A stretch of DNA of 64,000 nucleotides from an uncultured Collinsella sp. (GCA_902494565.1 CABUTN010000002.1:1-64000), one strand, 5' to 3'. Numbered from the stretch's first letter, positions 16,599 to 25,460 are shown. Numbers and translations: made by a program. The notes: generated by a model not told the origin, from the sequence alone.

Positions 16599-16667
16599 GA
16601 CATTGGGTCCACGCTATGCGGATTCGATGCGCAGATGGCGCCGTCTGGATAGCGAGGTTTACGGGAC
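16591..16667 (+). promoter_or_regulatory. Expression platform of the lysine riboswitch
   Basis: GCTATCCGGAC (16591-16601) pairs with GTCTGGATAGC (16643-16653, one G.U); CGCTA (16612-16616) can alternatively pair with TAGCG (16650-16654), which abuts the GCGAGG ribosome site of lysA. Two exclusive structures next to the start codon fit control of initiation. Confidence 0.55.
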
Positions 16668-18977
16668 ATGGCATTGACCCCCAACGAAGCGTATGCGGCC
16701 AAGCAGCCGTTTGTGGACAAGGAGACGCTCGAGTATATCGTCGAGCAGTTCCCCACGCCGTTTCATCTATACGACGAGGCGGGCATCCGCCGCAACATGC
16801 AAGAGGTGCGCGACGCCTTCGCATGGAACCCGGGCTTTAAGGAATACTTTGCCGTCAAGGCCAATCCCAACCCGGCGCTCATCTCCATTCTCAATGAATA
16901 CGGCTGCGGCTGCGATTGCTCGAGCTATACCGAGCTCATGATCGCCCGCTCGCTGGGTATCACGGGACACGGCATCATGTTCTCGTCCAACGACACGCCG
17001 GCAGCGGACTTTGAGCTCGCCGACAAGCTGGGCGCCATCGTCAACTTTGACGACATCAGCCACATCGAGTTCTTTGAGCACGTTGCGGGGCCCATCCCCA
17101 AGACGGTCAGCTGCCGCTTTAATCCGGGCGGCCTGTTCCAACTCTCCAACGGCATCATGGATAACCCCGGCGACTCCAAGTACGGCATGACCACCGAGCA
17201 GCTCTTCGAGGCCTTCCGTATGCTCAAGGCCAAGGGCGCCGAGGACTTTGGCATCCACGCATTCCTTGCCAGCAACACCGTCACCAACGACTACTACCCC
17301 AAGCTCGCGCGCATCCTCTTTGAGCTTGCCGCGCGCCTGGAGCGCGAGACCGGCGCACACGTCGCCTTCATCAATCTGTCTGGCGGCGTCGGCATCCCCT
17401 ACCTGCCCGAGCAGCAGGCCAACGACATTCACGCCATCGGCGAGGGAGTGCACGCGGCCTACGACGAGATCCTGGTTCCCGCCGGCATGGGCGATGTGGC
17501 CATCTACACCGAGATGGGCCGCTTTATGATGGGCCCCTACGGCTGCCTGGTCACCAAGGCCATCCACGAAAAGCAGATCTACAAGGACTATATCGGTGTC
17601 GACGCAAGCGCGGTCGATCTGATTCGCCCCGCCATGTATGGCGCCTACCACCACATTACGGTAATGGGTCAGCCGGGTGGCGCCGACAAGACCGCGGCGC
17701 CCGTCACAAACAAGTACGACATTACGGGCAATCTGTGCGAGAACAACGACAAGTTCGCCATCGATCGCGAGCTGCCGCGTATCGATATGGGTGACTTGCT
17801 CGTGATCCACGATACCGGCGCGCATGGCTACTCCATGGGCTACAACTACAACGGACGCCTGCGCTCAGCCGAGGTCCTGCTGCGCCCCGATGGCTCGGCC
17901 GACCTCATCCGCCGCGCCGAGCGCCCGGGCGACTATTTTGCCACGCTCGACGTGCTACCGTGCGGCCGAGAGCTGCTGGCCAAGTCGCGCGCCGAAAGTG
18001 CCCGCCGTCGCGCCGAAGACGAGCGCCTGGCAGTCGCAGCTCAATGGAACAAACGCATCCAGATCGCGGAGGCGAAGGAGAAGAACATGGACATCCGCAA
18101 TCTCGAGGGCTCAATCGTCGCCCTGGTTACGCCGTTTAAAAAGGACGGCAGCGTCGACTTTGACGCACTCGAGCGCCTTATCGATTTCCACTTACAAAAT
18201 GGCACCGACGCCATCCTCACCCTGGGCACCACCGGCGAGAGCGCCACGATGACCGACGACGAGGACAACTCCGTTGTCGCCGCCGTGGTCAAGCATGTTG
18301 CAGGACGCGTCCCCGTCATCGCCGGCTCGGGCTCCAACTCCACGCAAACTATGCTCACCAAGTCGCTCACCTACCAAGGCTTGGGAGCCGATGGCCTGCT
18401 GCTCATTACCCCCTACTACAACAAGTCCAATGAAGAGGGCATCTATCAGCACTTTAAGACCGTCGCCGATGCCGTGGACATCCCCTGCATCCTGTACAAC
18501 ATCCCTGGTCGTTGCGGCTGCGGTATCAGCGAGCACAACGTGGAGCGCCTGGCCGCACATCCCAACATCATGGGCATTAAGGAAGCGTCGGGCAACGTCG
18601 CCTACGCGGCCAAGATCGCCCACCTGCTGTCCGACGACTTCCGCATGTACTCGGGCGAGGACGCACTTACCGTGCCGCTCATGAGCCTGGGTGCCTCGGG
18701 CACCATCAGCGTGTGGGCAGACGTGCAGCCGCAGCTCGTACACGACATGTGCCGCGCTTATCTGGACGGCGACGTAGCGCGCGCCCGCGATATCCAGATT
18801 GCCGGCCAGCCGCTCATCAACGCCCTCTTTAGCGAGGTCAACCCCATCCCCGTTAAGGAAGCGCTCGCCCAGATGGGCATGATCGAGGCAAACTACCGTA
18901 TGCCGCTGTGCCCCATGGCAGACGACACGCGATCCGCACTTACCGATGCTCTGAAGGGAGCTGGTCTGCTTGATTAA
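16668..18977 (+). CDS. lysA-dapA: LysA-DapA fusion: diaminopimelate decarboxylase + 4-hydroxy-tetrahydrodipicolinate synthase
   Basis: 769 aa in one uninterrupted frame. Residues 1-~430 are a PLP-dependent decarboxylase of the DapDC/alanine-racemase fold: YFAVKANPNP with the PLP lysine at K64, FNPGG, INLSGGVGIPY and the terminal DTGAHGYSMGYNYNGR. After a charged linker (RAESARRRAEDERLAVAAQW) residues 474-769 are a full-length DapA: LGTTGES, ITPYYNK, YNIPGR (Tyr137 of the domain) and GIKEASG with the Schiff-base Lys165. An internal ATG at 18087 has AAGGAG eight bases upstream, so free DapA may also be made. First and last steps of lysine synthesis are thus joined. Preceded by an L-box riboswitch. 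Confidence 0.93.
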   Translation: MALTPNEAYAAKQPFVDKETLEYIVEQFPTPFHLYDEAGIRRNMQEVRDAFAWNPGFKEYFAVKANPNPALISILNEYGCGCDCSSYTELMIARSLGITGHGIMFSSNDTPAADFELADKLGAIVNFDDISHIEFFEHVAGPIPKTVSCRFNPGGLFQLSNGIMDNPGDSKYGMTTEQLFEAFRMLKAKGAEDFGIHAFLASNTVTNDYYPKLARILFELAARLERETGAHVAFINLSGGVGIPYLPEQQANDIHAIGEGVHAAYDEILVPAGMGDVAIYTEMGRFMMGPYGCLVTKAIHEKQIYKDYIGVDASAVDLIRPAMYGAYHHITVMGQPGGADKTAAPVTNKYDITGNLCENNDKFAIDRELPRIDMGDLLVIHDTGAHGYSMGYNYNGRLRSAEVLLRPDGSADLIRRAERPGDYFATLDVLPCGRELLAKSRAESARRRAEDERLAVAAQWNKRIQIAEAKEKNMDIRNLEGSIVALVTPFKKDGSVDFDALERLIDFHLQNGTDAILTLGTTGESATMTDDEDNSVVAAVVKHVAGRVPVIAGSGSNSTQTMLTKSLTYQGLGADGLLLITPYYNKSNEEGIYQHFKTVADAVDIPCILYNIPGRCGCGISEHNVERLAAHPNIMGIKEASGNVAYAAKIAHLLSDDFRMYSGEDALTVPLMSLGASGTISVWADVQPQLVHDMCRAYLDGDVARARDIQIAGQPLINALFSEVNPIPVKEALAQMGMIEANYRMPLCPMADDTRSALTDALKGAGLLD

Positions 18978-19710
18978 GACCGTCATTATGGGAACGGGCC
19001 GCATGGGCTCGCTCATCCGCACCACCGCCGAAAGCATTGTCGACGCCGCCGGTCAGCCCGTTTTTGATATCGTGGCCCAGATTGGCTTCGACTTGAGCGA
19101 GCTCGAGAACGCACCGGCTGCCGATGTGATTATCGACTTCTCGAACGTCGTGACCTTCGATGCCGTCGTCGCCTATGTCGAGCGCACGGGCGCCGCACTC
19201 GTTTCCGGCACCACGGGCTATTCACCTGAGCAGATGGACCGCCTGCGTGAGCTGGGCCAGAATGCCCGTGTCATGCACTCGGGCAATTACTCCATCGGCA
19301 TCGCAGCCCTGCGTCATCTAGTGGCCCAGGCCACACGCGAGCTGCCCGGCTTTGACTGCGAGATCGTCGAGACGCACCACAACCAAAAGGTCGACGCCCC
19401 GAGCGGCACCGCCAAGCTACTGCTCGACGCCGTCGTCGAAGCTGAACCCGAGGCAGGCTACCACCCCGTCTATGGCCGCGAGGGCATGTGCGGCGCGCGT
19501 GGCCCCAAGGAGATCGGAATGCACTCGCTGCGCGGCGGCACCGTCGCCGGCGTGCACGAGGTTAGTTTCTTTGGCCAGGACGAGGAGGTCACGCTCACCC
19601 ACCGCGCCACGAGCCGTCAGATCTTTGTCAACGGCGCCTTGGCAGCCGCGCAGAAGCTCGTCACCCGCGAACCCGGCTTCTATACGTTCGACAAGGTCAT
19701 GTTTGCCTAA
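18970..19710 (+). CDS. dapB: 4-hydroxy-tetrahydrodipicolinate reductase
   Basis: 246 aa, starting at TTG 18970 that overlaps the DapA stop by 8 bp; GAAGGGAGC is the ribosome site. Motifs: GTGRMGSLI (nucleotide binding), VIIDFSN, LVSGTTGYS, and HHNQKVDAPSGTAK, the DapB dipicolinate-binding and catalytic His/Lys signature; also GMHSLRGG and GHEVSF-like GVHEVSF. It reduces the DapA product with NAD(P)H to tetrahydrodipicolinate, the substrate of DapH encoded next. The overlap implies translational coupling with the fusion protein. Confidence 0.95.
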   Translation: MIKTVIMGTGRMGSLIRTTAESIVDAAGQPVFDIVAQIGFDLSELENAPAADVIIDFSNVVTFDAVVAYVERTGAALVSGTTGYSPEQMDRLRELGQNARVMHSGNYSIGIAALRHLVAQATRELPGFDCEIVETHHNQKVDAPSGTAKLLLDAVVEAEPEAGYHPVYGREGMCGARGPKEIGMHSLRGGTVAGVHEVSFFGQDEEVTLTHRATSRQIFVNGALAAAQKLVTREPGFYTFDKVMFA

Positions 19711-19749
19711 CCAGGTATCAACCGAATCCACCCAAAGGAGAGATAGCAA

Positions 19750-20469
19750 ATGAGCAACGCAGCCGAGATGGATGCACAGGAGATTATCAACTACATCGCC
19801 ACCGCGCCCAAAAAGACGCCTGTCAAGCTGTACGTGCGCGAGAAGCCGGGCATGAAGGTTGCCTGGGGCAACGCACATGTCTACGGCGGTCGTCGTGGCA
19901 AGACCGTCTTTGGCGACTGGGATGAGCTTAAGGCCATCCTCGATGCCAATGCCGATTCCATCGATTACTACGACGTTGAAAACGATTGCCGCAACTCCGC
20001 CGTGCCCATGCTCGACCTTAAGGGCATCAACGCCCGCATCGAGCCGGGCGCGATCATCCGCGACCGCGTCGAGATCGGCGACCGTGCCGTCATCATGATG
20101 GGCGCCATCATCAACATCGGCTCCGTTATCGGCGAGGGTTCCATGATCGATATGGGCGCCGTGCTGGGCGGTCGCGCCACCGTGGGCAAGAACTGCCACA
20201 TCGGCGCCGGCACCGTGTTGGCGGGCGTCGTGGAGCCCGCAAGCGCCACGCCCGTCATCATCGAGGACGATGTCATGATCGGCGCCAACGCCGTGGTTCT
20301 GGAGGGCGTGCACGTAGGCAAGGGCGCTGTCGTTGCCGCCGGCGCCGTGTGCGTCGAGGACGTCCCCGCCGGTGCCGTCGTGGCCGGTGTCCCCGCCCGC
20401 GTCATCAAGATGCGCGACGAGAAGACCAACAGCAAGACCGGTCTCGAGGAAGGTCTGCGCCAGCTGTAG
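19750..20469 (+). CDS. dapH: Tetrahydrodipicolinate N-acetyltransferase
   Basis: 239 aa. N-terminal helical domain ([20 protein letters not shown]) followed by a left-handed beta-helix of hexapeptide repeats ([17 protein letters not shown], then [20 protein letters not shown] and [21 protein letters not shown]). This architecture is DapH, which acetylates tetrahydrodipicolinate with acetyl-CoA and commits the cell to the acetylase branch of DAP synthesis. AAAGGAG upstream; 39 bp after dapB; last gene of the operon. The following steps need an N-acetyl-amino-ketopimelate aminotransferase and deacetylase, for both of which candidates lie in this window (24279-25442 and 15102-16289). Confidence 0.94.
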   Translation: MSNAAEMDAQEIINYIATAPKKTPVKLYVREKPGMKVAWGNAHVYGGRRGKTVFGDWDELKAILDANADSIDYYDVENDCRNSAVPMLDLKGINARIEPGAIIRDRVEIGDRAVIMMGAIINIGSVIGEGSMIDMGAVLGGRATVGKNCHIGAGTVLAGVVEPASATPVIIEDDVMIGANAVVLEGVHVGKGAVVAAGAVCVEDVPAGAVVAGVPARVIKMRDEKTNSKTGLEEGLRQL

Positions 20470-20472
20470 AAG

Positions 20473-20611
20473 TTACGCGGTTTTACCAAACCGCATAACG
20501 GCTCGACGCTGCAAATGCCCCTAAGCGACAATCTGACGTTCAATCGTCGGTCGTGTACCGAAGTACGCTTCCCTCCTCTTTCGCGTCACCTTGCTCGCCT
20601 AGGGGCATTTT
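20473..20611 (+). ncRNA. Structured non-coding RNA region downstream of dapH
   Basis: Two elements: hairpin GCGGTTT (20477-20483) / AAACCGC (20488-20494), and a 98-nt domain closed by AAATGCCCCTA (20513-20523) / TAGGGGCATTT (20600-20610), extended by GCGA/TCGC after one mismatch, with inner hairpins such as GTAC-CGAA-GTAC around 20554-20565. No ORF. Only the outer end resembles a terminator (TTTTCGC). Structure is seen; function is unknown. Confidence 0.5.
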
Positions 20612-20664
20612 CGCTGACGTGAGCTCAACCTGCGGCGCAATGTCAGCAACCAAGCCGAAAACAA

Positions 20665-20704
20665 AAAAGGCCGAAGTCCCAAAAGGCTTCGGCCTTTATT
20701 TTTT
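20665..20704 (+). terminator. Terminator of the lysine operon (usable from both sides)
   Basis: AAAGGCCGAAG (20666-20676) / CTTCGGCCTTT (20687-20697), then ATTTTTT; the A-run before the stem also allows it to end the minus-strand gene. Confidence 0.9.
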
Positions 20705-20722
20705 GCAGCGTCCAAGCGCAGT

Positions 20723-21727
20723 TTATCGATTCTCAATTGACCCGATGTTCTTGAGCTCGATGGAGATGAGGCCGTTGGGCTCGTTGACAAACTCGATGTA
20801 CTCGGAGTTCGAACCCATCTCGGCCGGGAAGCTGATCTCGATGCCCGTGTCGGTACGAATCTTATGATTGCGCACCGCCGCGCGTTCGACCTGCTTGCGC
20901 TCCACGGGCACACGCTCAGGAACCTTCTCCTCGGTCAGTGCCGCGCGCACGCTCTCCTTGATAACCGGTTCGTCCTCAAAGACCTCATCGACGATATCCC
21001 AAGGCGGCAGCTCCTCGTCATCCTCGACTTTCTCGGCAACGGCAGCCTTAACCTTGGCGAGCGCCACGGCCGTATTGGCACCGTGCTCCTCGGCGACTTC
21101 CTCGACCACACGCGTCACGGTGTCGATGACCTCCTTGCCCGATACGCCCGTGTCGCACTGCAGCAGGCCATCGGGGATAAGCATACGGTCCTCGCCGGCA
21201 ATCTTGCGCTTCTTGTCCACGTAGCCGATCTCCATGGTGCTCGCACGCACGATGGCATAGCTTGGAACCTTTTGCGAGGGGTTTGGCAGAATAGCGTAGT
21301 GGCGCGCGATGTCGTTGCGCACCTCCCCCTCCTCGCGGCCCACCTCGTGCATAAAAGCCTGCTTGGAGCCCAGCAGCATCACGGCAAACCAGCGGGCATC
21401 CTCATCGTCGTCAAAATCAGCCACGAGCACATCGGTAGACTCGGCTTTCTCGGCTTTGGTGAGCTCGGAGGAGATAAACTCCGCAATCTGCTGCGACAGG
21501 TCCACGAACTCGCGCTCGCCAAAGAAATAGCCCTTGAGCTCGCCGCCGAATGCGGAGTTCTCGGCAAACGTGGCACGCTTGTTATCAGCCGAGGTACGAG
21601 CGCGCCGCAGGTGCGTGGTTACGAAATTACGCACGGTACGGCTCTCGATATCGAGCTCGCGCTGGCTCATGACGTTGACGGCAGAGTCAAAGTCCAGGAT
21701 ATGCAGAATCGCGTGATTGATTTTCAT
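20723..21727 (-). CDS. NdpA/YejK-like nucleoid-associated protein
   Basis: 334 aa. The N-terminus MKINHAILHILDF matches the start of the nucleoid-associated protein NdpA family, and the central region (FISSELTKAEKAESTDVLVA, WFAVMLLGSKQAFMHEV) fits too. I start at the second Met (21727), 8 bases after GAACGGAA, instead of the ATG at 21736 that is too close. The C-terminal 80 residues are highly acidic, then basic, and end in a beta-rich tail. Family members bind the nucleoid; precise role is not established. Monocistronic between terminator and repeat. Confidence 0.72.
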   Translation of the reverse strand: MKINHAILHILDFDSAVNVMSQRELDIESRTVRNFVTTHLRRARTSADNKRATFAENSAFGGELKGYFFGEREFVDLSQQIAEFISSELTKAEKAESTDVLVADFDDDEDARWFAVMLLGSKQAFMHEVGREEGEVRNDIARHYAILPNPSQKVPSYAIVRASTMEIGYVDKKRKIAGEDRMLIPDGLLQCDTGVSGKEVIDTVTRVVEEVAEEHGANTAVALAKVKAAVAEKVEDDEELPPWDIVDEVFEDEPVIKESVRAALTEEKVPERVPVERKQVERAAVRNHKIRTDTGIEISFPAEMGSNSEYIEFVNEPNGLISIELKNIGSIENR

Positions 21728-21801
21728 ATACGGCATTCCGTTCTAGATCGATTTCGGCACGAACCAGTATAGCGGTCGATCCCGCCCCAGGCGCATCGAA
21801 G

Positions 21802-21836
21802 ATTGGTGCATCGGGGACAGGTTGCTTTGCACCAAT
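21802..21836. repeat. REP-like repeat with GGGGACAGGTT core
   Basis: ATTGGTGCA (21802-21810) / TGCACCAAT (21828-21836) around TCGGGGACAGGTTGCTT. A related copy in the opposite orientation is at 23017-23060, so the repeat flanks the DUF2974 gene. Confidence 0.65.
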
Positions 21837-21838
21837 GA

Positions 21839-22999
21839 CTAGCGCAGGAGCTCGGACTGCCACGCCTCGAGTTGTTCTGCCAAACTCTTACCGGCTGCGG
21901 GCATGTCGATCTGGGGTCGTTTGGGCAGCAGCGCGCATTTTAGGATTGCCGCGATGGTCTGCGAGACAAAGCGTCGCGTATCCTTGTCAAAGCCTTGCGC
22001 AGCCTGGAGCATCACGGGCAGGCTCTCGCGCAGATTCCCAGCGATATCCGCAAACCGCTCAGCACCCGTAGCCTCAAGCACGGAGAACAACGCATCTACA
22101 AAACGCTCGCGCTCGCTAGGCGACACCGCAAGCAGCATCTCGCGAATGGAGCCATCAACGTATCGAGCACCGGCGGACAGGCGCTCACAGTACACGAAGT
22201 CGCGACCATCAACCACCCAGCTAAAGGGATTGTGCTGCAGTAGGCTGAACTCGGTGCTCTCAACGATGGCATAGTCCTCCTGTGTCTCGAACATCATGCC
22301 AAAGATCGACGACCGAGGTAGCGTCTTGTCGATTCGGCCGGAAAGATCGGCAAAGGCGTTTCCGTTCAGAAACTCCTCGACGAAGCCCGGACCATCATGG
22401 GAATACGCCCGTTCGATTCGCCCACGGGCGAAATCGGAGCACATCGCCGCACCGTACACCGCAAGGTTTCCACCCTTGGAATGACCTCCGCACAAAAGCG
22501 GCCCGTCAATCGCATCCGCCGCCTCGTCCACATAACGCGCCGCGGATTCCTGGGCCGGCACAGGACACCGGAACGCCATGTTAAAGTCCTCTTTCCAGCC
22601 CACAATCGTGCTGTCGGTCCCCCGGAAGGAAAGATAGCTAAACCCCGCCGGAAACCGGAATGCCATGGCTGCAAACTGCTCTGTCGCCACCACATCGCTC
22701 ACGGCACGATAGCCGCAAACGTGCACGCCACGGTAGCGAGGGCTTGCTGCCACGGCCTCCAGCAAGGCCCTGCTCCCCTCCGGATCCCACAGGTCGCCAA
22801 TCATGTCTTGGTAGCACTCGGCGCGCAGCAGCTCGCGTACGTCTAGGCCCTGCCAGTTCGTCAGCTCCGCCATATCACCCGGCAAACGCAAATAGGACAA
22901 CCACGCAAAGACCAGGCTATCCACCGCGCAGAACGGCCGTTCCTCAAACGGATCAAACGCCGTCTGGGCATAGGTCAAAAAATTAGGCGAATCCGACAT
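21839..22999 (-). CDS. DUF2974 (Mbeg1-like) alpha/beta-hydrolase
   Basis: 386 aa from ATG 22999 (MSDSPNFLTYAQTAFD), GGGAGGG upstream. Motifs of DUF2974: FCAVDSLVFAWLSYL at the start, YLSFRGTD, and the nucleophile elbow LCGGHSKGGNLAVYGA (G-H-S-K-G) near residue 190 with SHDGPGF further on, giving a Ser/Asp/His-type lipase-like centre. A long helical C-terminal part follows. Cytosolic, no signal peptide. Substrate unknown; related to lipase class 3. Flanked by two copies of a REP-like repeat. Confidence 0.8.
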   Translation of the reverse strand: MSDSPNFLTYAQTAFDPFEERPFCAVDSLVFAWLSYLRLPGDMAELTNWQGLDVRELLRAECYQDMIGDLWDPEGSRALLEAVAASPRYRGVHVCGYRAVSDVVATEQFAAMAFRFPAGFSYLSFRGTDSTIVGWKEDFNMAFRCPVPAQESAARYVDEAADAIDGPLLCGGHSKGGNLAVYGAAMCSDFARGRIERAYSHDGPGFVEEFLNGNAFADLSGRIDKTLPRSSIFGMMFETQEDYAIVESTEFSLLQHNPFSWVVDGRDFVYCERLSAGARYVDGSIREMLLAVSPSERERFVDALFSVLEATGAERFADIAGNLRESLPVMLQAAQGFDKDTRRFVSQTIAAILKCALLPKRPQIDMPAAGKSLAEQLEAWQSELLR

Positions 23000-23016
23000 G
23001 GCCCTCCCATCAACTA

Positions 23017-23060
23017 TGGTGCATTGGGGTGGTGCAAAGTAACCTGACCCCCTCGCACCA
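23017..23060. repeat. REP-like repeat, inverted relative to 21802-21836
   Basis: TGGTGC (23017-23022) / GCACCA (23055-23060) enclosing GCAAAGTAACCTGACCCC, the complement-type of the GGGGACAGGTT core. Confidence 0.6.
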
Positions 23061-23097
23061 AAAAGGCGCCCGGACCGTGTGGCCCGGACGCCTTTCA
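23060..23097 (-). terminator. Terminator of ldh
   Basis: On the minus strand AAAGGCGTCCGG / CCGGGCGCCTTT then TT, located 30 bp after the ldh stop. Confidence 0.88.
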
Positions 23098-23126
23098 TTG
23101 TAGCCTGTTGCCCAAACGAGCCGAAT

Positions 23127-24077
23127 TTAGCAGGAGAAGTCGACGCTGTCGATGATGTCCTTGAGGGCCTTTGCGGAGGCGGTGAGCTCATGCTGCTCGT
23201 CATCGTTCAGCGGCACGGGGACGCGGCAGACAACGCCATCGCGGCCGACGACGGTCGGCATGGAGATGGCCAGATCGGACAGGCCATACTCGCCCACCAT
23301 GAGCGAGGAAACGGGCAGAACGGTCTGCTCGTCACGCATAACAGCGGTGCAGATGCGCTTGACAGCCATGGCGACGCCGTAGTAGGTGGCGTGCTTCTTC
23401 TCGATGATGGTGTAGGCGGAGTTCTTGACGTCCTCGGCGATGCGCTTCTCGGCAGCCTCATGCTCCAGGTGGCCGTGAAGCTCGCAGAAGGTGTTCAGCG
23501 GCACGCCGGCAACCTGAGCGCTGGACCAAGCGACAAACTCGGAGTCGCCGTGCTCGCCCATGACATAGGCCTGGACATCGCGCGGGTCAACCTCGACGTG
23601 GGCACCAAGCATCTGCTGCAGACGGCCAGTGTCGAGCACGGTGCCGGAGCCGATGACATGGCCCTCGGGCAGGCCGGACATCTTGATGGCAGCATAGGTC
23701 AGAACATCAACCGGGTTGGAGACGATGAGCAGAATGCCGTCGAAGCCGGACTTCTTAATCTCGGGGATAATGGACTTAAAGATGTTTACGTTCTTGTTGA
23801 CCAGGTCCAGGCGGGTCTCACCGGGCTTCTGGGCAGCACCGGCGGTGACGACGATCATGGCGGCGTCGGCGACATCGGAATAATCGCCGGCGTAGATCTT
23901 CATCGGCTCGGCAAACGTCATGCCGTGCGCGATATCCAGGGCCTCACCCTCGGCACGGTTCTTGTCCACGTCGATGAGGACCATCTCGGAGAACAGACCA
24001 CTCTGCATCAGTGCGAACGCCGAAGACGAACCGACGAAACCGCAGCCGACAATAGCGACCTTCTTCTCGTTAACCAT
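23127..24077 (-). CDS. ldh: L-lactate dehydrogenase
   Basis: 316 aa from ATG 24077 (MVNEKKVAIVGCGFVGSSSA), GGAGAGAG upstream. Rossmann GCGFVG, VLIDVDKN for NAD binding; the specificity loop VTAGAAQKPGETR carries Gln, as in lactate rather than malate dehydrogenases (which have Arg); active-site SNPVDVLTY and GEHGDSEFVAWS with the catalytic His. It reduces pyruvate to L-lactate, regenerating NAD+ in fermentation, fitting a gut anaerobe. The 5' leader contains a strong hairpin (24104-24134) 30 bases before the start codon. Confidence 0.93.
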   Translation of the reverse strand: MVNEKKVAIVGCGFVGSSSAFALMQSGLFSEMVLIDVDKNRAEGEALDIAHGMTFAEPMKIYAGDYSDVADAAMIVVTAGAAQKPGETRLDLVNKNVNIFKSIIPEIKKSGFDGILLIVSNPVDVLTYAAIKMSGLPEGHVIGSGTVLDTGRLQQMLGAHVEVDPRDVQAYVMGEHGDSEFVAWSSAQVAGVPLNTFCELHGHLEHEAAEKRIAEDVKNSAYTIIEKKHATYYGVAMAVKRICTAVMRDEQTVLPVSSLMVGEYGLSDLAISMPTVVGRDGVVCRVPVPLNDDEQHELTASAKALKDIIDSVDFSC

Positions 24078-24103
24078 TAGAAACTCCCATCTCTCTCCAC
24101 AAA

Positions 24104-24134
24104 CAAGCCGCCCGGGAACGACCCGAGCGGCTTG
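24104..24134 (-). promoter_or_regulatory. Terminator-like hairpin in the ldh leader
   Basis: Minus strand CAAGCCGCTCGGG / CCCGGGCGGCTTG (one mismatch) with a 5-nt loop followed by TTTGT, only about 25 bases before the ldh ribosome site. Either ends the upstream aminotransferase transcript or attenuates ldh. Confidence 0.5.
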
Positions 24135-24278
24135 CCGTAATCCCAATACATCCAATCGGGACTTTGATTATGCCCCTATTCGCAGCCAAAAATCGACCGT
24201 TTACCGAAATTGGTTGCAGTATTCGTAAAATAACTGCACGAAATCGGTTTCGAGCTATTGACGAGTCGAAATAGGTTT

Positions 24279-25442
24279 CTAATACAGGCCCGCCTCGCGA
24301 ATGGCCTCGACAGCCAAAGCGATCTGATCGGGCGGCAGGACCAGCGCCATGCGCACGTGCCCCTCGCCCGAAGGGCCAAAGCTCGCGCCCGGCGTCACCA
24401 CAACGCCGGCCTTCTCCATGAGCTCCTCGCAAAACGCCATGGAATCGGTGCGACCACCGGGAAGCTTGGCCCACACAAACATAGAGCCATGCGCGTTGGG
24501 ACGCTCCCAGCCCAGGCCCTCAAGACCGTCGCACAGGGCATCGCGGCGTTCCTGGTACTTCAGACGCTGCGCCTCGACCTCATCGCGCGGACCGTTCAGG
24601 CACGCGATGGCGGCCTTCTGAATCGGGAAGAACATACCAAAGTCGATCTGGCCGCGCAGCTTGGCAAAGGCCGAGACCACATCCTCGCGACCGACCAAAA
24701 AGCCGATGCGGGCACCGGTGACGTTAAACGACTTGGAAAGCGAGAAGAACTCCACGCCCACCTCAAGCGCACCGGGATACTGCAAGAAGCTGCCGCCGGG
24801 CTCGCCGTCAAACACGATGTCGGAGTACGCGTTGTCATGAACGATCAACAGATCATGCTCGCGGGCAAAAGCGATAATCTCCTCGTAGACCTCGGGCGTG
24901 CCCACCGAGCCCACCGGATTGGCGGGCAGTGACACGATCATGTACTTGGCACGGTCGGCCACCTCGGGGTCGATGCCCGCCACATAGGGCAGGTAATTGT
25001 GCTCGGCAACCAGCGGATAGTACTCGAGCTTGGCATCGGCGATCTTGGCGCCCGCCTCAAAGACCGGGTAGCACGGATCGGGAACCAAAATAGTGTCACC
25101 CGGATCGAGCAGAGCCAGGCCCAAATGGCCCACGCCCTCCTGCGTGCCGTTGCACGACTGCACCATGGACGGCGTAAGGCCCGAAACGCCAAAGCGGCGC
25201 TCATAGTAATCGCACACGGCTTGCTTGAGTTCGGGCAGGTCGCGCAAGGCATACTTCCACATCTCGGGATCTTGGGCTGCTTGCGTGAGCGCCTCGACCA
25301 CGTGGCCGTACGGCTTAAAGTCGGGCGTGCCCACGCTCATGTTGTAAATGGTCTTGCCCTGAGCCTTCAGCGCGAGAAGCTTGTTGTTGAGCGAGGCGAA
25401 GACCTCCGCGCCAAAGCGGTCGAGACGCTGCGATGCCTGCAT
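24279..25442 (-). CDS. Class I/II aminotransferase (LL-DAP/N-acetyl-DAP aminotransferase-like)
   Basis: 387 aa from ATG 25442, AAAGGTGG upstream. PLP lysine in FSLSKSFNVTGARIGF, substrate-binding NPVGSV loop, DNAYSDIVFDG, and terminal VRMALVLP. Closest in style to the DapL/PatA group (MSVGTPDFKPYGHVVEALTQ), which work in DAP synthesis or on aromatic/aspartate keto acids. Because dapH is in the same window and its pathway requires an N-acetyl-2-amino-6-ketopimelate aminotransferase, this is a reasonable candidate; aspartate/alanine aminotransferase remains possible. A terminator-like hairpin lies 19 bases upstream of its start. Confidence 0.75.
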   Translation of the reverse strand: MQASQRLDRFGAEVFASLNNKLLALKAQGKTIYNMSVGTPDFKPYGHVVEALTQAAQDPEMWKYALRDLPELKQAVCDYYERRFGVSGLTPSMVQSCNGTQEGVGHLGLALLDPGDTILVPDPCYPVFEAGAKIADAKLEYYPLVAEHNYLPYVAGIDPEVADRAKYMIVSLPANPVGSVGTPEVYEEIIAFAREHDLLIVHDNAYSDIVFDGEPGGSFLQYPGALEVGVEFFSLSKSFNVTGARIGFLVGREDVVSAFAKLRGQIDFGMFFPIQKAAIACLNGPRDEVEAQRLKYQERRDALCDGLEGLGWERPNAHGSMFVWAKLPGGRTDSMAFCEELMEKAGVVVTPGASFGPSGEGHVRMALVLPPDQIALAVEAIREAGLY

Positions 25443-25460
25443 GGTGCCACCTTTCGATAT

